In this document: positions 1-6,441 of the stretch, piece by piece
How the letters are laid out: each line of letters starts with the position of its first letter
How positions within the stretch are numbered: the stretch's first letter is position 1
From: Thermococcus sp.
Lineage (GTDB): Archaea > Methanobacteriota_B > Thermococci > Thermococcales > Thermococcaceae
DNA length: 20,631 nucleotides
NCBI GenBank assembly: GCA_021160985.1
Contig: JAGHBN010000118.1
Coordinates: 1 to 20,631, forward strand
Reading direction: 5' to 3'
Notes under the pieces: generated by a model
Database searches by the model: none
What the model was told of the DNA's origin: nothing
Seen by the model: only the letters and a program-made list of their open reading frames with translations
Program-made: the position numbers and the translations under genes

Positions 1-163
1 CCTCGACCCCGAGACCGTTGTCGTCCAGTACATAAGGAGCTACTTTGGAAGCACTGTGTCAAAGGGCTACGCCAAGGCCTACGAGAGCAAGGAGAGGATG
101 CTCTACATCGAGCCCGAATACATCCTCCTCCGCGACGGCCTCATCCAGAAGGAGGAAGAGTGA
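1..163 (+). CDS. rps24e: Ribosomal protein eS24 (Rps24e), C-terminal part
   Basis: This is the 3' end of a gene cut by the window edge. The reading frame begins at base 2 and gives the last 53 residues, starting LDPETVVVQY and ending in TGA at 161-163. The stretch RSYFGSTVSKGYAKAYES followed by a tail rich in acidic and tyrosine residues is typical of archaeal/eukaryotic eS24, a small-subunit protein of about 100 residues. The window therefore shows roughly the second half. It lies 10 bases upstream of rps27ae on the same strand. That pairing is the standard one in Thermococcales and supports both identifications. No promoter is visible because the start lies outside the window. Confidence 0.93.
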   Translation, partial: LDPETVVVQYIRSYFGSTVSKGYAKAYESKERMLYIEPEYILLRDGLIQKEEE

Positions 164-173
164 GGTGGTGTAA

Positions 174-344
174 ATGGCCAAGGGTAAGAAGACCAGCCAG
201 AAGTGGAAGCTCTACGAGGTTCAGGGGGGAAAGGTCAAGAGGAAGAACCGGTACTGCCCGCGCTGCGGTCCGGGCGTTTTTATGGCGAACCACAAGGACC
301 GCTGGAGCTGCGGCAAGTGCGGCTACACCGAGTGGAAGAAGTGA
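174..344 (+). CDS. rps27ae: Ribosomal protein eS31 (Rps27ae), zinc-ribbon
   Basis: A 56-residue small-subunit ribosomal protein, too short for many gene callers. It starts at ATG 174 behind a GGTGGTG ribosome binding site (165-170) that follows the rps24e stop. The N-terminus is lysine-rich (MAKGKKTSQKWK). Four cysteines form a zinc ribbon as two CxxC pairs, C28-P-R-C31 and C46-G-K-C49, and the protein ends in GYTEWKK. This matches the archaeal version of eukaryotic S27a without the ubiquitin fusion. It is presumably co-transcribed with rps24e. A T6 run at 354-359 just after the stop could serve as a weak archaeal terminator, but it also abuts the next start codon. Confidence 0.95.
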   Translation: MAKGKKTSQKWKLYEVQGGKVKRKNRYCPRCGPGVFMANHKDRWSCGKCGYTEWKK

Positions 345-359
345 TTTTGGGGCTTTTTT

Positions 360-950
360 ATGCCCTCTTATTACGGTCTTCAGATTCTTCTCCATCCCCA
401 GGTCTATGAGCCGGCCGAGGATACTTTTCTCCTGGCTGAGAACCTCGCGGTTAAGGAGGGAGACATTGCCCTCGACGTTGGGACAGGTACGGGGCTCATA
501 GCGCTTCTGATGGCGAGAAAAGCCCGCTATGTGCTTGGGGTTGATATCAATCCCCTAGCCGTCGAGCTGGCGAGGAAAAATGCAAGGATAAACGGCATCA
601 AAAACGTCGAGTTCCGCGTGAGCGACCTGTTTGAGAACGTTTCTGGGAGGTTCGACGTGATAACGTTCAACGTCCCCTACCTTCCCGGCGAGCCGGAGGA
701 GCCAATAGACCTGGCGCTGGTCGGCGGTGAAGGAGGGAGGGAAGTCCTCGACAGGTTTATTCGGGAAGTCCCGCGGTACCTCAAACCCGGAGGGACTGTC
801 CAGATGGTCCAGAGCTCCATAACCGGGGTAAAAGAGACCATCAGAAGGCTGGAGGAAGCCGGGTTGAAGGGGAAAATAGCGGCTAGAGTCCACGTCTTTT
901 TTGAGGACATAGTGCTGATAAACGCCACTATGCAAGGTGGTGGCGTTTGA
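360..950 (+). CDS. HemK2/Mtq2-like class I SAM methyltransferase
   Basis: A 196-residue Rossmann-fold methyltransferase. The SAM-binding motif I is DVGTGTG (39-45), an acidic residue D62 ends strand 2 (GVDINP), and the family's catalytic-site motif is NVPYLPG at 104-110, where the general family consensus is NPPY. Size, the N-terminal VYEPAEDTFLL stretch and the YLPG ending fit the archaeal HemK2/Mtq2 group. Members of that group are known or proposed to methylate the glutamine of the GGQ motif in release factor aRF1, together with a Trm112-like partner. The exact substrate here is inference. It starts at ATG 360 behind GGGG (348-351), only 15 bases after rps27ae, so it is probably part of that operon. 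Its last 23 bases overlap, tail to tail, with the small minus-strand gene at 928-1065. Confidence 0.85.
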   Translation: MPSYYGLQILLHPQVYEPAEDTFLLAENLAVKEGDIALDVGTGTGLIALLMARKARYVLGVDINPLAVELARKNARINGIKNVEFRVSDLFENVSGRFDVITFNVPYLPGEPEEPIDLALVGGEGGREVLDRFIREVPRYLKPGGTVQMVQSSITGVKETIRRLEEAGLKGKIAARVHVFFEDIVLINATMQGGGV

Positions 951-1065
951 CCTCAAAGAGGAGCTTCACGCTCGGCCTCTCAACCGGCTCGGTGTCTTCC
1001 TCGAAGAAGTTTATTTCAATCTCCCGTGCCTTGATTTCCTGATGCGGTTTTATGTTTACGAACAT
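928..1065 (-). CDS. Small 45-residue hypothetical protein, leaderless
   Basis: An open frame on the minus strand encodes 45 residues beginning MFVNIKPHQEIKAREIEINF and ending RHHLA, with ATG at 1065-1063 and TAG at 930-928. I do not recognise the family. It looks real for several reasons. The codon choice (GAG, AAG, CTC, GTC, AGG) matches neighbouring genes. The protein is charged and hydrophilic with alternating hydrophobics, as in a small beta-rich domain. It fills most of an otherwise empty gap. A TATA-like box (CTTTAAAAAC, minus strand, 1095-1086) lies about 26 bases upstream of the ATG, which would put the transcription start at the start codon itself. No ribosome binding site is seen, consistent with a leaderless mRNA. 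It converges on and slightly overlaps the methyltransferase gene. Confidence 0.6.
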   Translation of the reverse strand: MFVNIKPHQEIKAREIEINFFEEDTEPVERPSVKLLFEVKRHHLA

Positions 1066-1085
1066 GGGAGTAGAATCGAGGGAGA

Positions 1086-1095
1086 GTTTTTAAAG
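1086..1095 (-). promoter_or_regulatory. TATA box for the small minus-strand gene
   Basis: Read on the minus strand this is CTTTAAAAAC. Its centre is about 26 bases before the ATG at 1065, the usual distance from an archaeal TATA box to the transcription start, so the transcript would start at or next to the start codon. A purine-rich TFB-recognition element is not obvious just upstream (GAAAA at 1100-1096 is the closest match). Confidence 0.5.
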
Positions 1096-1104
1096 TTTTC
1101 GCAC

Positions 1105-1128
1105 ATTGTCGAAGTATTTTTCGACAAT
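1105..1128. repeat. Perfect 9-bp inverted repeat, candidate operator
   Basis: The arms ATTGTCGAA (1105-1113) and TTCGACAAT (1120-1128) are exact reverse complements separated by six AT-rich bases. The site lies between two divergent promoters, about 10 bases upstream of the TATA box of the small minus-strand gene and about 45 bases upstream of the taw1 TATA box. In archaea, sites just upstream of BRE/TATA often bind activators. A dyad with about 1.5 helical turns between half-site centres would suit a dimeric helix-turn-helix regulator. No cognate regulator is encoded nearby. An RNA hairpin is also possible. Confidence 0.5.
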
Positions 1129-1171
1129 AAAATATTGCAACGAAGCGACTTTCCACACACCTGACCCATCA

Positions 1172-1181
1172 CATTTTTAAG
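1172..1181 (+). promoter_or_regulatory. TATA box for taw1
   Basis: CATTTTTAAG lies about 27 bases before the probable transcription start near 1204. That leaves a leader of about 23 bases carrying the GGTGAGG ribosome binding site ahead of ATG 1227. Confidence 0.5.
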
Positions 1182-1226
1182 AGGCTCGTTCAAAGCCACC
1201 CCAGAGAGAGGAATTAGGTGAGGCTA

Positions 1227-2228
1227 ATGGCGATAACCTTTGTTTCAAACCCCAACATGCCGGAGGAGATTGTGAACCTGTTCAAGAAGCAGCACTACGC
1301 GCTCGTGGGGAGGCACAGCTCGGTCAAGCTCTGTCACTGGCTCAAGGAGAGCATAAAGCACGACCGCTTCTGCTACAAGCAGAAGTTCTACGGCATAGCG
1401 AGCCACCGCTGCCTTCAGATGACGCCGGTAACTGCTTGGTGCACCCACAACTGCATATTCTGCTGGCGCCCGATGGAGGGCTTCCTTGGAACTGAGCTTC
1501 CGAAGCCCTGGGACGACCCGGCCTTCATCGTCGAGGAGAGCATAAAGGCCCAGAGAAAGCTCCTCGTCGGCTACAAGGGCATGCCGGGCATCAACATGAA
1601 GAAGTTCGAGGAGGCCTGGAACCCGAAGCACGCGGCGATTAGCCTGTCGGGAGAGCCGATGCTCTACCCCTACATGGGCGACCTGGTTGAGGAGTTCCAC
1701 AAGCGCGGATTCACCACCTTCATAGTCACCAACGGAACCGTCCCTGAGAGACTTGAGGAGATGATAAAGGAGGACAAGCTCCCGACCCAGCTCTACGTCT
1801 CGCTGACGGCTCCGGACATTGAGACCTACAATCGTGTCAACGTTCCGATGATTCCAGACGGCTGGGAAAGGATAAAGACGTTCCTTGAGATGATGAACGG
1901 CCTCCCGACCAGGACCGTCGTGAGGCTCACCCTCGTCAAGGGCGAGAACATGCACAACCCGGAGGGCTACGCCGAGCTGATAAAGCTCGCAAATCCGATG
2001 TTCGTCGAGGCAAAGGCCTACATGTTCGTGGGCTTCTCCCGCAACAGGCTCACAATCAACAACATGCCGCGCCACGAGGAGATTAAAGCATTCGCCGAGG
2101 AGCTTGTGAAACACCTGCCCGGCTACCACATTGAGGACGAGTATGAGCCGAGCAGGGTCGTGCTGATAATGCGCGACGACGTTGATTCGAGGGGCACGGG
2201 AATTAAGGGAAGATTTATCTCCCACTGA
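1227..2228 (+). CDS. taw1: Taw1, tRNA 4-demethylwyosine synthase (radical SAM)
   Basis: A 333-residue radical-SAM enzyme that builds the tricyclic base of wyosine at position 37 of tRNA-Phe by condensing N1-methylguanosine with carbons from pyruvate (archaeal TYW1). The radical SAM motif is C72-THN-C76-IF-C79 within AWCTHNCIFCWRP. Three further cysteines, C36, C49 and C62, each 13 residues apart, match the ligands of the second iron-sulfur cluster known in archaeal Taw1. SLSGEPMLYPY is the GGEP-like SAM-binding segment. I chose ATG 1227 because GGTGAGG (1217-1223) is then a well-spaced binding site. An upstream GTG at 1218 is in frame but lies inside that site. It appears to be a single-gene transcript with its own promoter. 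T-rich sequence after the stop (2229-2245) may end transcription. Confidence 0.96.
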   Translation: MAITFVSNPNMPEEIVNLFKKQHYALVGRHSSVKLCHWLKESIKHDRFCYKQKFYGIASHRCLQMTPVTAWCTHNCIFCWRPMEGFLGTELPKPWDDPAFIVEESIKAQRKLLVGYKGMPGINMKKFEEAWNPKHAAISLSGEPMLYPYMGDLVEEFHKRGFTTFIVTNGTVPERLEEMIKEDKLPTQLYVSLTAPDIETYNRVNVPMIPDGWERIKTFLEMMNGLPTRTVVRLTLVKGENMHNPEGYAELIKLANPMFVEAKAYMFVGFSRNRLTINNMPRHEEIKAFAEELVKHLPGYHIEDEYEPSRVVLIMRDDVDSRGTGIKGRFISH

Positions 2229-2256
2229 TATTTCTTTTAACCTTTCTCGAGAAAAG

Positions 2257-2268
2257 TTTATTTAATAT
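2257..2268 (+). promoter_or_regulatory. TATA box for the 2297-6390 unit
   Basis: TTTATTTAATAT, preceded by the purine-rich GAAAAG (2251-2256) as a TFB-recognition element. It predicts a start near 2285-2290, giving a very short leader that contains little more than the GGGGTG binding site (2285-2290) before ATG 2297. Confidence 0.6.
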
Positions 2269-2296
2269 GGGCCCTTAGATATCAGGGGTGTTAACG

Positions 2297-4591
2297 ATGA
2301 GGAAACTTGTAGTCCTTATGATGATTTCACTCATGCTCGGGGCCGGCTATGCCTCGGCAGTACCGCTTCTTGACGGTGCGGCAAACTTCTTAACTCAGAG
2401 CGCCTCCGCATCACCTGCGGGTAGGGTGGATGAGGCAGGAATGACGTTGCTCGCCCTCTCGTCGCTGGTGGGAAAGCTTAGGGGAGATGATTCTGCTGTA
2501 ATCAAAGTGATAGATGACTATTCTCGCTTCCTCGTGGATGTTCAGAATTCAGATGGGGGATGGGGATACTACAGAGGGAGCATAAGCAGCGTCCCATCGA
2601 CCGCCTACGCGGTTATTGGGCTAAGCGCGGTTTCCGAGCTCATCAGCACCCGGGGGATAGTTCTGAGCCCGTCGAGTGTTGAGGCCTCCCAGTACAGCGG
2701 GATTATCTTTCTCAGAAACGCGTTCAACGGTGAGGCCTGGGGGTATGTAGCTGGAGCGCCCTCCGAGTTCTATCCAACGGCTATGGCGCTCTGGGCACTG
2801 GGAATGGCCGGATACACTGAGGAGGATTACTACGTCTTCAAGGGGGTTGACCACCTGGAAAAAGCAACTCCCACGAACGTCCAGGAAATGGCCCTCAGGC
2901 TTATAGCTTTCCATCACGTCGGCCACACCAGTGAGAGGGCCTTGAACGACCTTTCGCTCCTCAAGTCAGAGGTTCTCAACGGGGAGCTGGGTACAAAGGA
3001 CATGGCGCTCGCAGTCTACGCCCTCTCCCTTTACCAGCCGGAGTCATTTGACACTGCGAAGGCCCTCGCAACGCTTGAAAACATGGCAATAGCCGTTAAC
3101 GACACATATTCCTGGAAGAACGACGATATGTTTTTCTCGGACTCCGTCCTAACTTCTGCCTACGCCACCCTTCCGTTCGTGGGGTTCCTTCAGGGAGGCA
3201 CTCCTTCGATCGGTGATGTCCTTCAGAATCTTCTTGACAGAATAGAAGACGCCCAGGGGGCCTCTGGGGACTGGACTTTTGGGGCAAAGCCACTTCCCTG
3301 CTGCGGTCCCAACGAGGAGGACGTAAAGCTAACCTACTATGCCACAATGGCGCTCCTCAGGTGGAGGGGCAGGGAGAGTGAGGCTGTGCAGAAGGCCATC
3401 GATTGGGCCAGGAGCAAGCTGGATGTGGTGATGGGCAACGCCAGGATAAGGGGGACTGTGACGACCGAGTACTACTATCTCCTCAGGCTCCTCATTGATA
3501 CAGACTCCCTCACTCCTGAAGAGAAGGAAGCCAACATTGAGCTGATAAAGAGTCTGCAGCTGCCCACAGGCGCCTGGCGGGGCAACCCTGCCGGTTCGCA
3601 GCCTCTCCAGACGGCAATGGCCCTTGACCTTCTCGTAAGCCTTGGTGCCCCCAAGGACGATCCGTCCGTTGTCAGGGCGAAAAGCTGGCTGCTCTCTATA
3701 ACCCAGGACGGCTGGGGAGTCTACCTTATTGCCCCTGTCGCTGGCTACATGATAACCAAGGACGTTCCCACAACGGCTTTCGTGATAAACGCCCTCGCAC
3801 CTGTTTCGACCGAGAAGGAGCTCGAACCCCACGTGAAGTGGCTCCTTGAGCAGAGGTCCGAGGACGGTGGATGGGCGGTTATGAAGGAGTACTACTACCT
3901 TCTCAGGGACGAGTGGATCAAACTTGAGCCGGGCGTCGAGCCCACCGTTCTCTCGACCTACGCCCTCCTTAGGGCTGGCTACGATGTCTCCGGCGAGACG
4001 ACGGAATGGCTGCTTTCAATGGATTTGACCGGAATGCCCCTCTACCAGCTCTCGCTGGCACTTAGCTTCCTTGGGGGAAGGGTTCCCCAGGAACCCCCGT
4101 CCATGTACTCGGTGACCAGCCTGTTCTACACGGGCGGCCACTTCATCCTTGGGTACGACCCGCTTTACTCCAACGTGATTCCGGAAATAGCGGCGATAAT
4201 AAATGAAAAGTACCACGCCACGGCTGAGCCGGTGATGGGCGTAGACCTTTCCAACCAGAGCGCCAGCTACATACTCATCGGAACCTACGACTCCATAGAC
4301 GTTAATGAGTTCAACCCGCTCCTGAACTACAGCGTGGAGGGCAACACCGTTGAAATCAACGGGAAGAAGTACTTCAAGGACCAGGTTGTATTGGTGGTTC
4401 CGGGGAGGACGAAAGAGGGCAAAGTCCTCGCCGTAATAGCCAGCAAAAAGAACTACCAGGTTGTCAGGGCCCTCTTCAGGACTTCCCTCATAAAGTATCT
4501 TGGCGGCCACTACGTCGTCCTCGGGGCGAGGGACGTTAATCGCAACGGGATAATAGAGCTCTCCGAAATATACGAAGTAGAGGTGGGGTGA
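2297..4591 (+). CDS. Secreted prenyltransferase/squalene-cyclase repeat protein
   Basis: A 764-residue exported protein. It begins with a Sec-type signal peptide (MRKLVVLMMISLMLGAGYASA, cleavage likely after ASA). The body contains several repeats of the alpha/alpha-barrel terpene-cyclase/prenyltransferase type, seen as GGWGYY, GDWTFG, GAWRGNP, DGWGVY and DGGWAV, each followed by a helix with a T/S-AxA-like start. A DxDD catalytic acid motif is not apparent, so it is probably not a cyclase. Known secreted relatives use the fold for binding. The last third has a different, beta-rich character and ends in a calcium-type loop, D746-V-N-R-N-G-I-I-E-L-S-E757, like a dockerin or EF-hand loop. Start at ATG 2297 is preferred over in-frame GTG 2288, which lies in the binding site. 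The stop overlaps the binding site of the CetZ gene that follows seven bases later, implying an operon. Confidence 0.8.
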   Translation: MRKLVVLMMISLMLGAGYASAVPLLDGAANFLTQSASASPAGRVDEAGMTLLALSSLVGKLRGDDSAVIKVIDDYSRFLVDVQNSDGGWGYYRGSISSVPSTAYAVIGLSAVSELISTRGIVLSPSSVEASQYSGIIFLRNAFNGEAWGYVAGAPSEFYPTAMALWALGMAGYTEEDYYVFKGVDHLEKATPTNVQEMALRLIAFHHVGHTSERALNDLSLLKSEVLNGELGTKDMALAVYALSLYQPESFDTAKALATLENMAIAVNDTYSWKNDDMFFSDSVLTSAYATLPFVGFLQGGTPSIGDVLQNLLDRIEDAQGASGDWTFGAKPLPCCGPNEEDVKLTYYATMALLRWRGRESEAVQKAIDWARSKLDVVMGNARIRGTVTTEYYYLLRLLIDTDSLTPEEKEANIELIKSLQLPTGAWRGNPAGSQPLQTAMALDLLVSLGAPKDDPSVVRAKSWLLSITQDGWGVYLIAPVAGYMITKDVPTTAFVINALAPVSTEKELEPHVKWLLEQRSEDGGWAVMKEYYYLLRDEWIKLEPGVEPTVLSTYALLRAGYDVSGETTEWLLSMDLTGMPLYQLSLALSFLGGRVPQEPPSMYSVTSLFYTGGHFILGYDPLYSNVIPEIAAIINEKYHATAEPVMGVDLSNQSASYILIGTYDSIDVNEFNPLLNYSVEGNTVEINGKKYFKDQVVLVVPGRTKEGKVLAVIASKKNYQVVRALFRTSLIKYLGGHYVVLGARDVNRNGIIELSEIYEVEVG

Positions 4592-4597
4592 GAGCCA

Positions 4598-5773
4598 TTG
4601 CGGGCTCTAATCATAGGGGTCGGCCAGTGCGGGACTAAGATGGCCGACCTCTTTTCCCTTGTTGATTTTGAAGCCGTTGCGATCAACACATCAAAGAGCG
4701 ATCTTGATTACCTAAAGCACATCCCGCCGGAGAGGAGGATACTGATCGGCGAGAGCCTCACCGGGGGTAAGGGAGTCAACGCCAACCCCCTGCTTGGCAG
4801 GGAGGCAATGAAGCGTGATCTCCCCACGGTTATGAGAAAGGTTGGCTCCCTAATCGGTTACGAGGACGTAGATATCTTTTTCCTGACCTTCGGCTTTGGA
4901 GGTGGGACGGGTGCAGGAGGAACGCCCGTTCTGGCCGAAGCGCTAAAGGAGGAGTATCCCGACTCGCTGGTGGTGGCCATTGGGGCCCTCCCCTTGAGGG
5001 AGGAGGGCATAAGGGCCACGATCAACGCGGCCATAACCATAGACAAGCTCTCCAAGATAGCGGACTCGATAATAGCAATAGACAACAACAAGCTGAAGGA
5101 GGGTTCGGACGATATAAGTGCGGCGTACGAGAGGATAAACTATACGATAGTCGAGAGGATAGCTTCTCTCCTGGCACTTGTGGATGTTCCGGGCGAGCAG
5201 ACCCTCGACGCGAGCGATCTGAAGTTCGTGCTCAAGGCCTTCGGAAGCTTTGCGACGGTTGGATACGCTAAGGCCGAGGCCAGCAGGGTAAAGAGCCTTT
5301 CAAGGCTCATTATAAAGTCCTTTGAGAGTGAGGGGCTCTATTTGGATGCCAACATAGAATCGGCCCTCTACGGGCTTGTGGCCGTCCACGGCCCTCCCGA
5401 GCTGCTGAAGGCGAAGGACATCTTTGAGGCCCTTGATTACCTGACGAACAAGATCAGGGGGAAGCAGATTTTCCGCGGTTTTTACCCCGATCCGAGGGAG
5501 AGGGAGGTGGAGGTCGTTACGCTTCTCAGCGGCATCTACGAGAGCCAGAGCATAGAGGACATCATAGTAACGGCCAAGCAGCATGCCAGGGCTTTCATGG
5601 CCGCCAAGAAGGAGGCCGAGAGCAAAAAGGAGGAACTTTTGAAGGGACTTCCAGATTTTGACGACATATACCCCGCCGTTGATGAGGGTAAGGGTGTGGA
5701 CGGTCTGGAAGCTATCTTTGAGGGCATCGACAAGGACATCCCAGACATCAAGAGCCTGAGGAGGAAGCGGTGA
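4598..5773 (+). CDS. cetZ: CetZ/FtsZ-like tubulin-superfamily GTPase
   Basis: A 391-residue cytoskeletal GTPase of the tubulin/FtsZ superfamily. The N-terminal GVGQCGTKMAD is the T1 nucleotide loop, and GGGTGAG (101-107) is the tubulin signature that grips the GTP phosphates. The T7 catalytic loop appears as T202-L-D204-A-S-D207, keeping the DxxD acids that FtsZ uses to hydrolyse the neighbouring subunit's GTP but with T where FtsZ has N. The GQCGTK and FGFGGGTGAG forms and the extended C-terminus favour the archaeal CetZ (FtsZ3) group, known in haloarchaea to control cell shape rather than division. The start is an unusual TTG at 4598, well placed behind GGTGGGGTGA (4582-4591), which also contains the previous gene's stop. 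It overlaps the next gene by TGATG. Confidence 0.9.
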   Translation: MRALIIGVGQCGTKMADLFSLVDFEAVAINTSKSDLDYLKHIPPERRILIGESLTGGKGVNANPLLGREAMKRDLPTVMRKVGSLIGYEDVDIFFLTFGFGGGTGAGGTPVLAEALKEEYPDSLVVAIGALPLREEGIRATINAAITIDKLSKIADSIIAIDNNKLKEGSDDISAAYERINYTIVERIASLLALVDVPGEQTLDASDLKFVLKAFGSFATVGYAKAEASRVKSLSRLIIKSFESEGLYLDANIESALYGLVAVHGPPELLKAKDIFEALDYLTNKIRGKQIFRGFYPDPREREVEVVTLLSGIYESQSIEDIIVTAKQHARAFMAAKKEAESKKEELLKGLPDFDDIYPAVDEGKGVDGLEAIFEGIDKDIPDIKSLRRKR

Positions 5774-6390
5774 TGGGAGAGCCTGTGAAGGATTCCGTTG
5801 AGGCCGCCCTTGAGCTCAATGAGAAGGAGGTTTACTCCCACATAGCCCATGAGAGTGCGGAGGACATAATCAGGATAATATCATCGCTGGACGCTGAGCG
5901 GGCGAAGCTGCACGGTGAGGTTATCTACTACCGCGACGATTGGGACGACCTGATACGTGAGAGGCTGGCAAAGGGAAAGAGGCACACCGCTTTTGACTTC
6001 TACAACCCTGCCCTCTTTGAAATCTGGGAGCGTAAAGTGAAGGAAGCCAGGAAGATAAGGTGGGCTGAAAGGCTGGCCTACATTGTCTTCGGGGGAGCGG
6101 TACTTGCTGCCGCGGTGGCTTCGGCACTTTCTTCCACACCCTACATCCTTCCGGTGGCTGCGGCGCTCCCGATCCTAGTCCTAATCAGGGACAGGAGTCG
6201 CGAAAAGCTTGACCTGATATACTACGAGCTGACCCAGTTTTTCATAGACGAGCTGCGCGTGCTTCTCAAGAAGTATTCCCTGCCCCCGGAGAAGTACAGG
6301 TTTAAAATATTCAGCGGCGGCTATTTTGGTGTTTCTTTGGAGAAAAAAGGTACTGGGATTGCGGCTCGCATAAAATCCGAAAAAGTATAG
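5773..6390 (+). CDS. Hypothetical membrane protein coupled to cetZ
   Basis: A 205-residue protein I cannot assign to a family. Residues 1-100 are charged and probably helical (many E, R, K and D). Residues 102-120 and 123-138 form a hydrophobic pair with a short SSTPY turn, most likely a membrane hairpin. Residues 140-205 are charged again, so both ends probably face the cytoplasm. The ATG at 5773 shares its A with the cetZ stop (TGATG), which usually means translational coupling and related amounts of the two proteins. A role as membrane anchor or partner of the CetZ filament is a reasonable inference from that arrangement, not something the sequence proves. The gene ends six bases before the TATA box of the pilin-like operon. 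Confidence 0.7.
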   Translation: MGEPVKDSVEAALELNEKEVYSHIAHESAEDIIRIISSLDAERAKLHGEVIYYRDDWDDLIRERLAKGKRHTAFDFYNPALFEIWERKVKEARKIRWAERLAYIVFGGAVLAAAVASALSSTPYILPVAAALPILVLIRDRSREKLDLIYYELTQFFIDELRVLLKKYSLPPEKYRFKIFSGGYFGVSLEKKGTGIAARIKSEKV

Positions 6391-6395
6391 GAGCA

Positions 6396-6406
6396 AATAT
6401 TAAATA
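6396..6406 (+). promoter_or_regulatory. TATA box of the pilin-like operon
   Basis: AATATTAAATA lies about 27 bases before the probable start near 6427. It precedes a strong G-rich binding site (GGGGGT, 6431-6436) and ATG 6442. No other convincing promoter is seen down to 16201, where genes overlap or nearly touch, so this may drive all seven genes. Confidence 0.55.
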
Positions 6407-6441
6407 CTCTCCAGTCCATCTTAATTATAGGGGGGTAGTTG

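Noticed and set aside
937..1164. A 75-codon plus-strand frame after the methyltransferase
   Set aside because: It overlaps the methyltransferase stop, has no binding site, and is opposite the better-supported 45-aa gene. Its tail runs through the dyad and promoter region.
1218..1226. Earlier in-frame starts such as GTG 1218 for taw1 and GTG 2288 for the secreted protein
   Set aside because: Both lie within the ribosome binding site that serves the downstream ATG.
1245..2225. A 326-codon open frame on the minus strand
   Set aside because: It is exactly antisense to taw1, whose radical SAM motifs are intact. The antisense translation has no recognisable motif and arises from the GC-rich third positions.
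2297..4591. A true squalene or terpene cyclase
   Set aside because: There is no DxDD motif, the protein is secreted, and it carries a calcium-loop terminus; cyclases act in the cytoplasm or membrane on isoprenoids.
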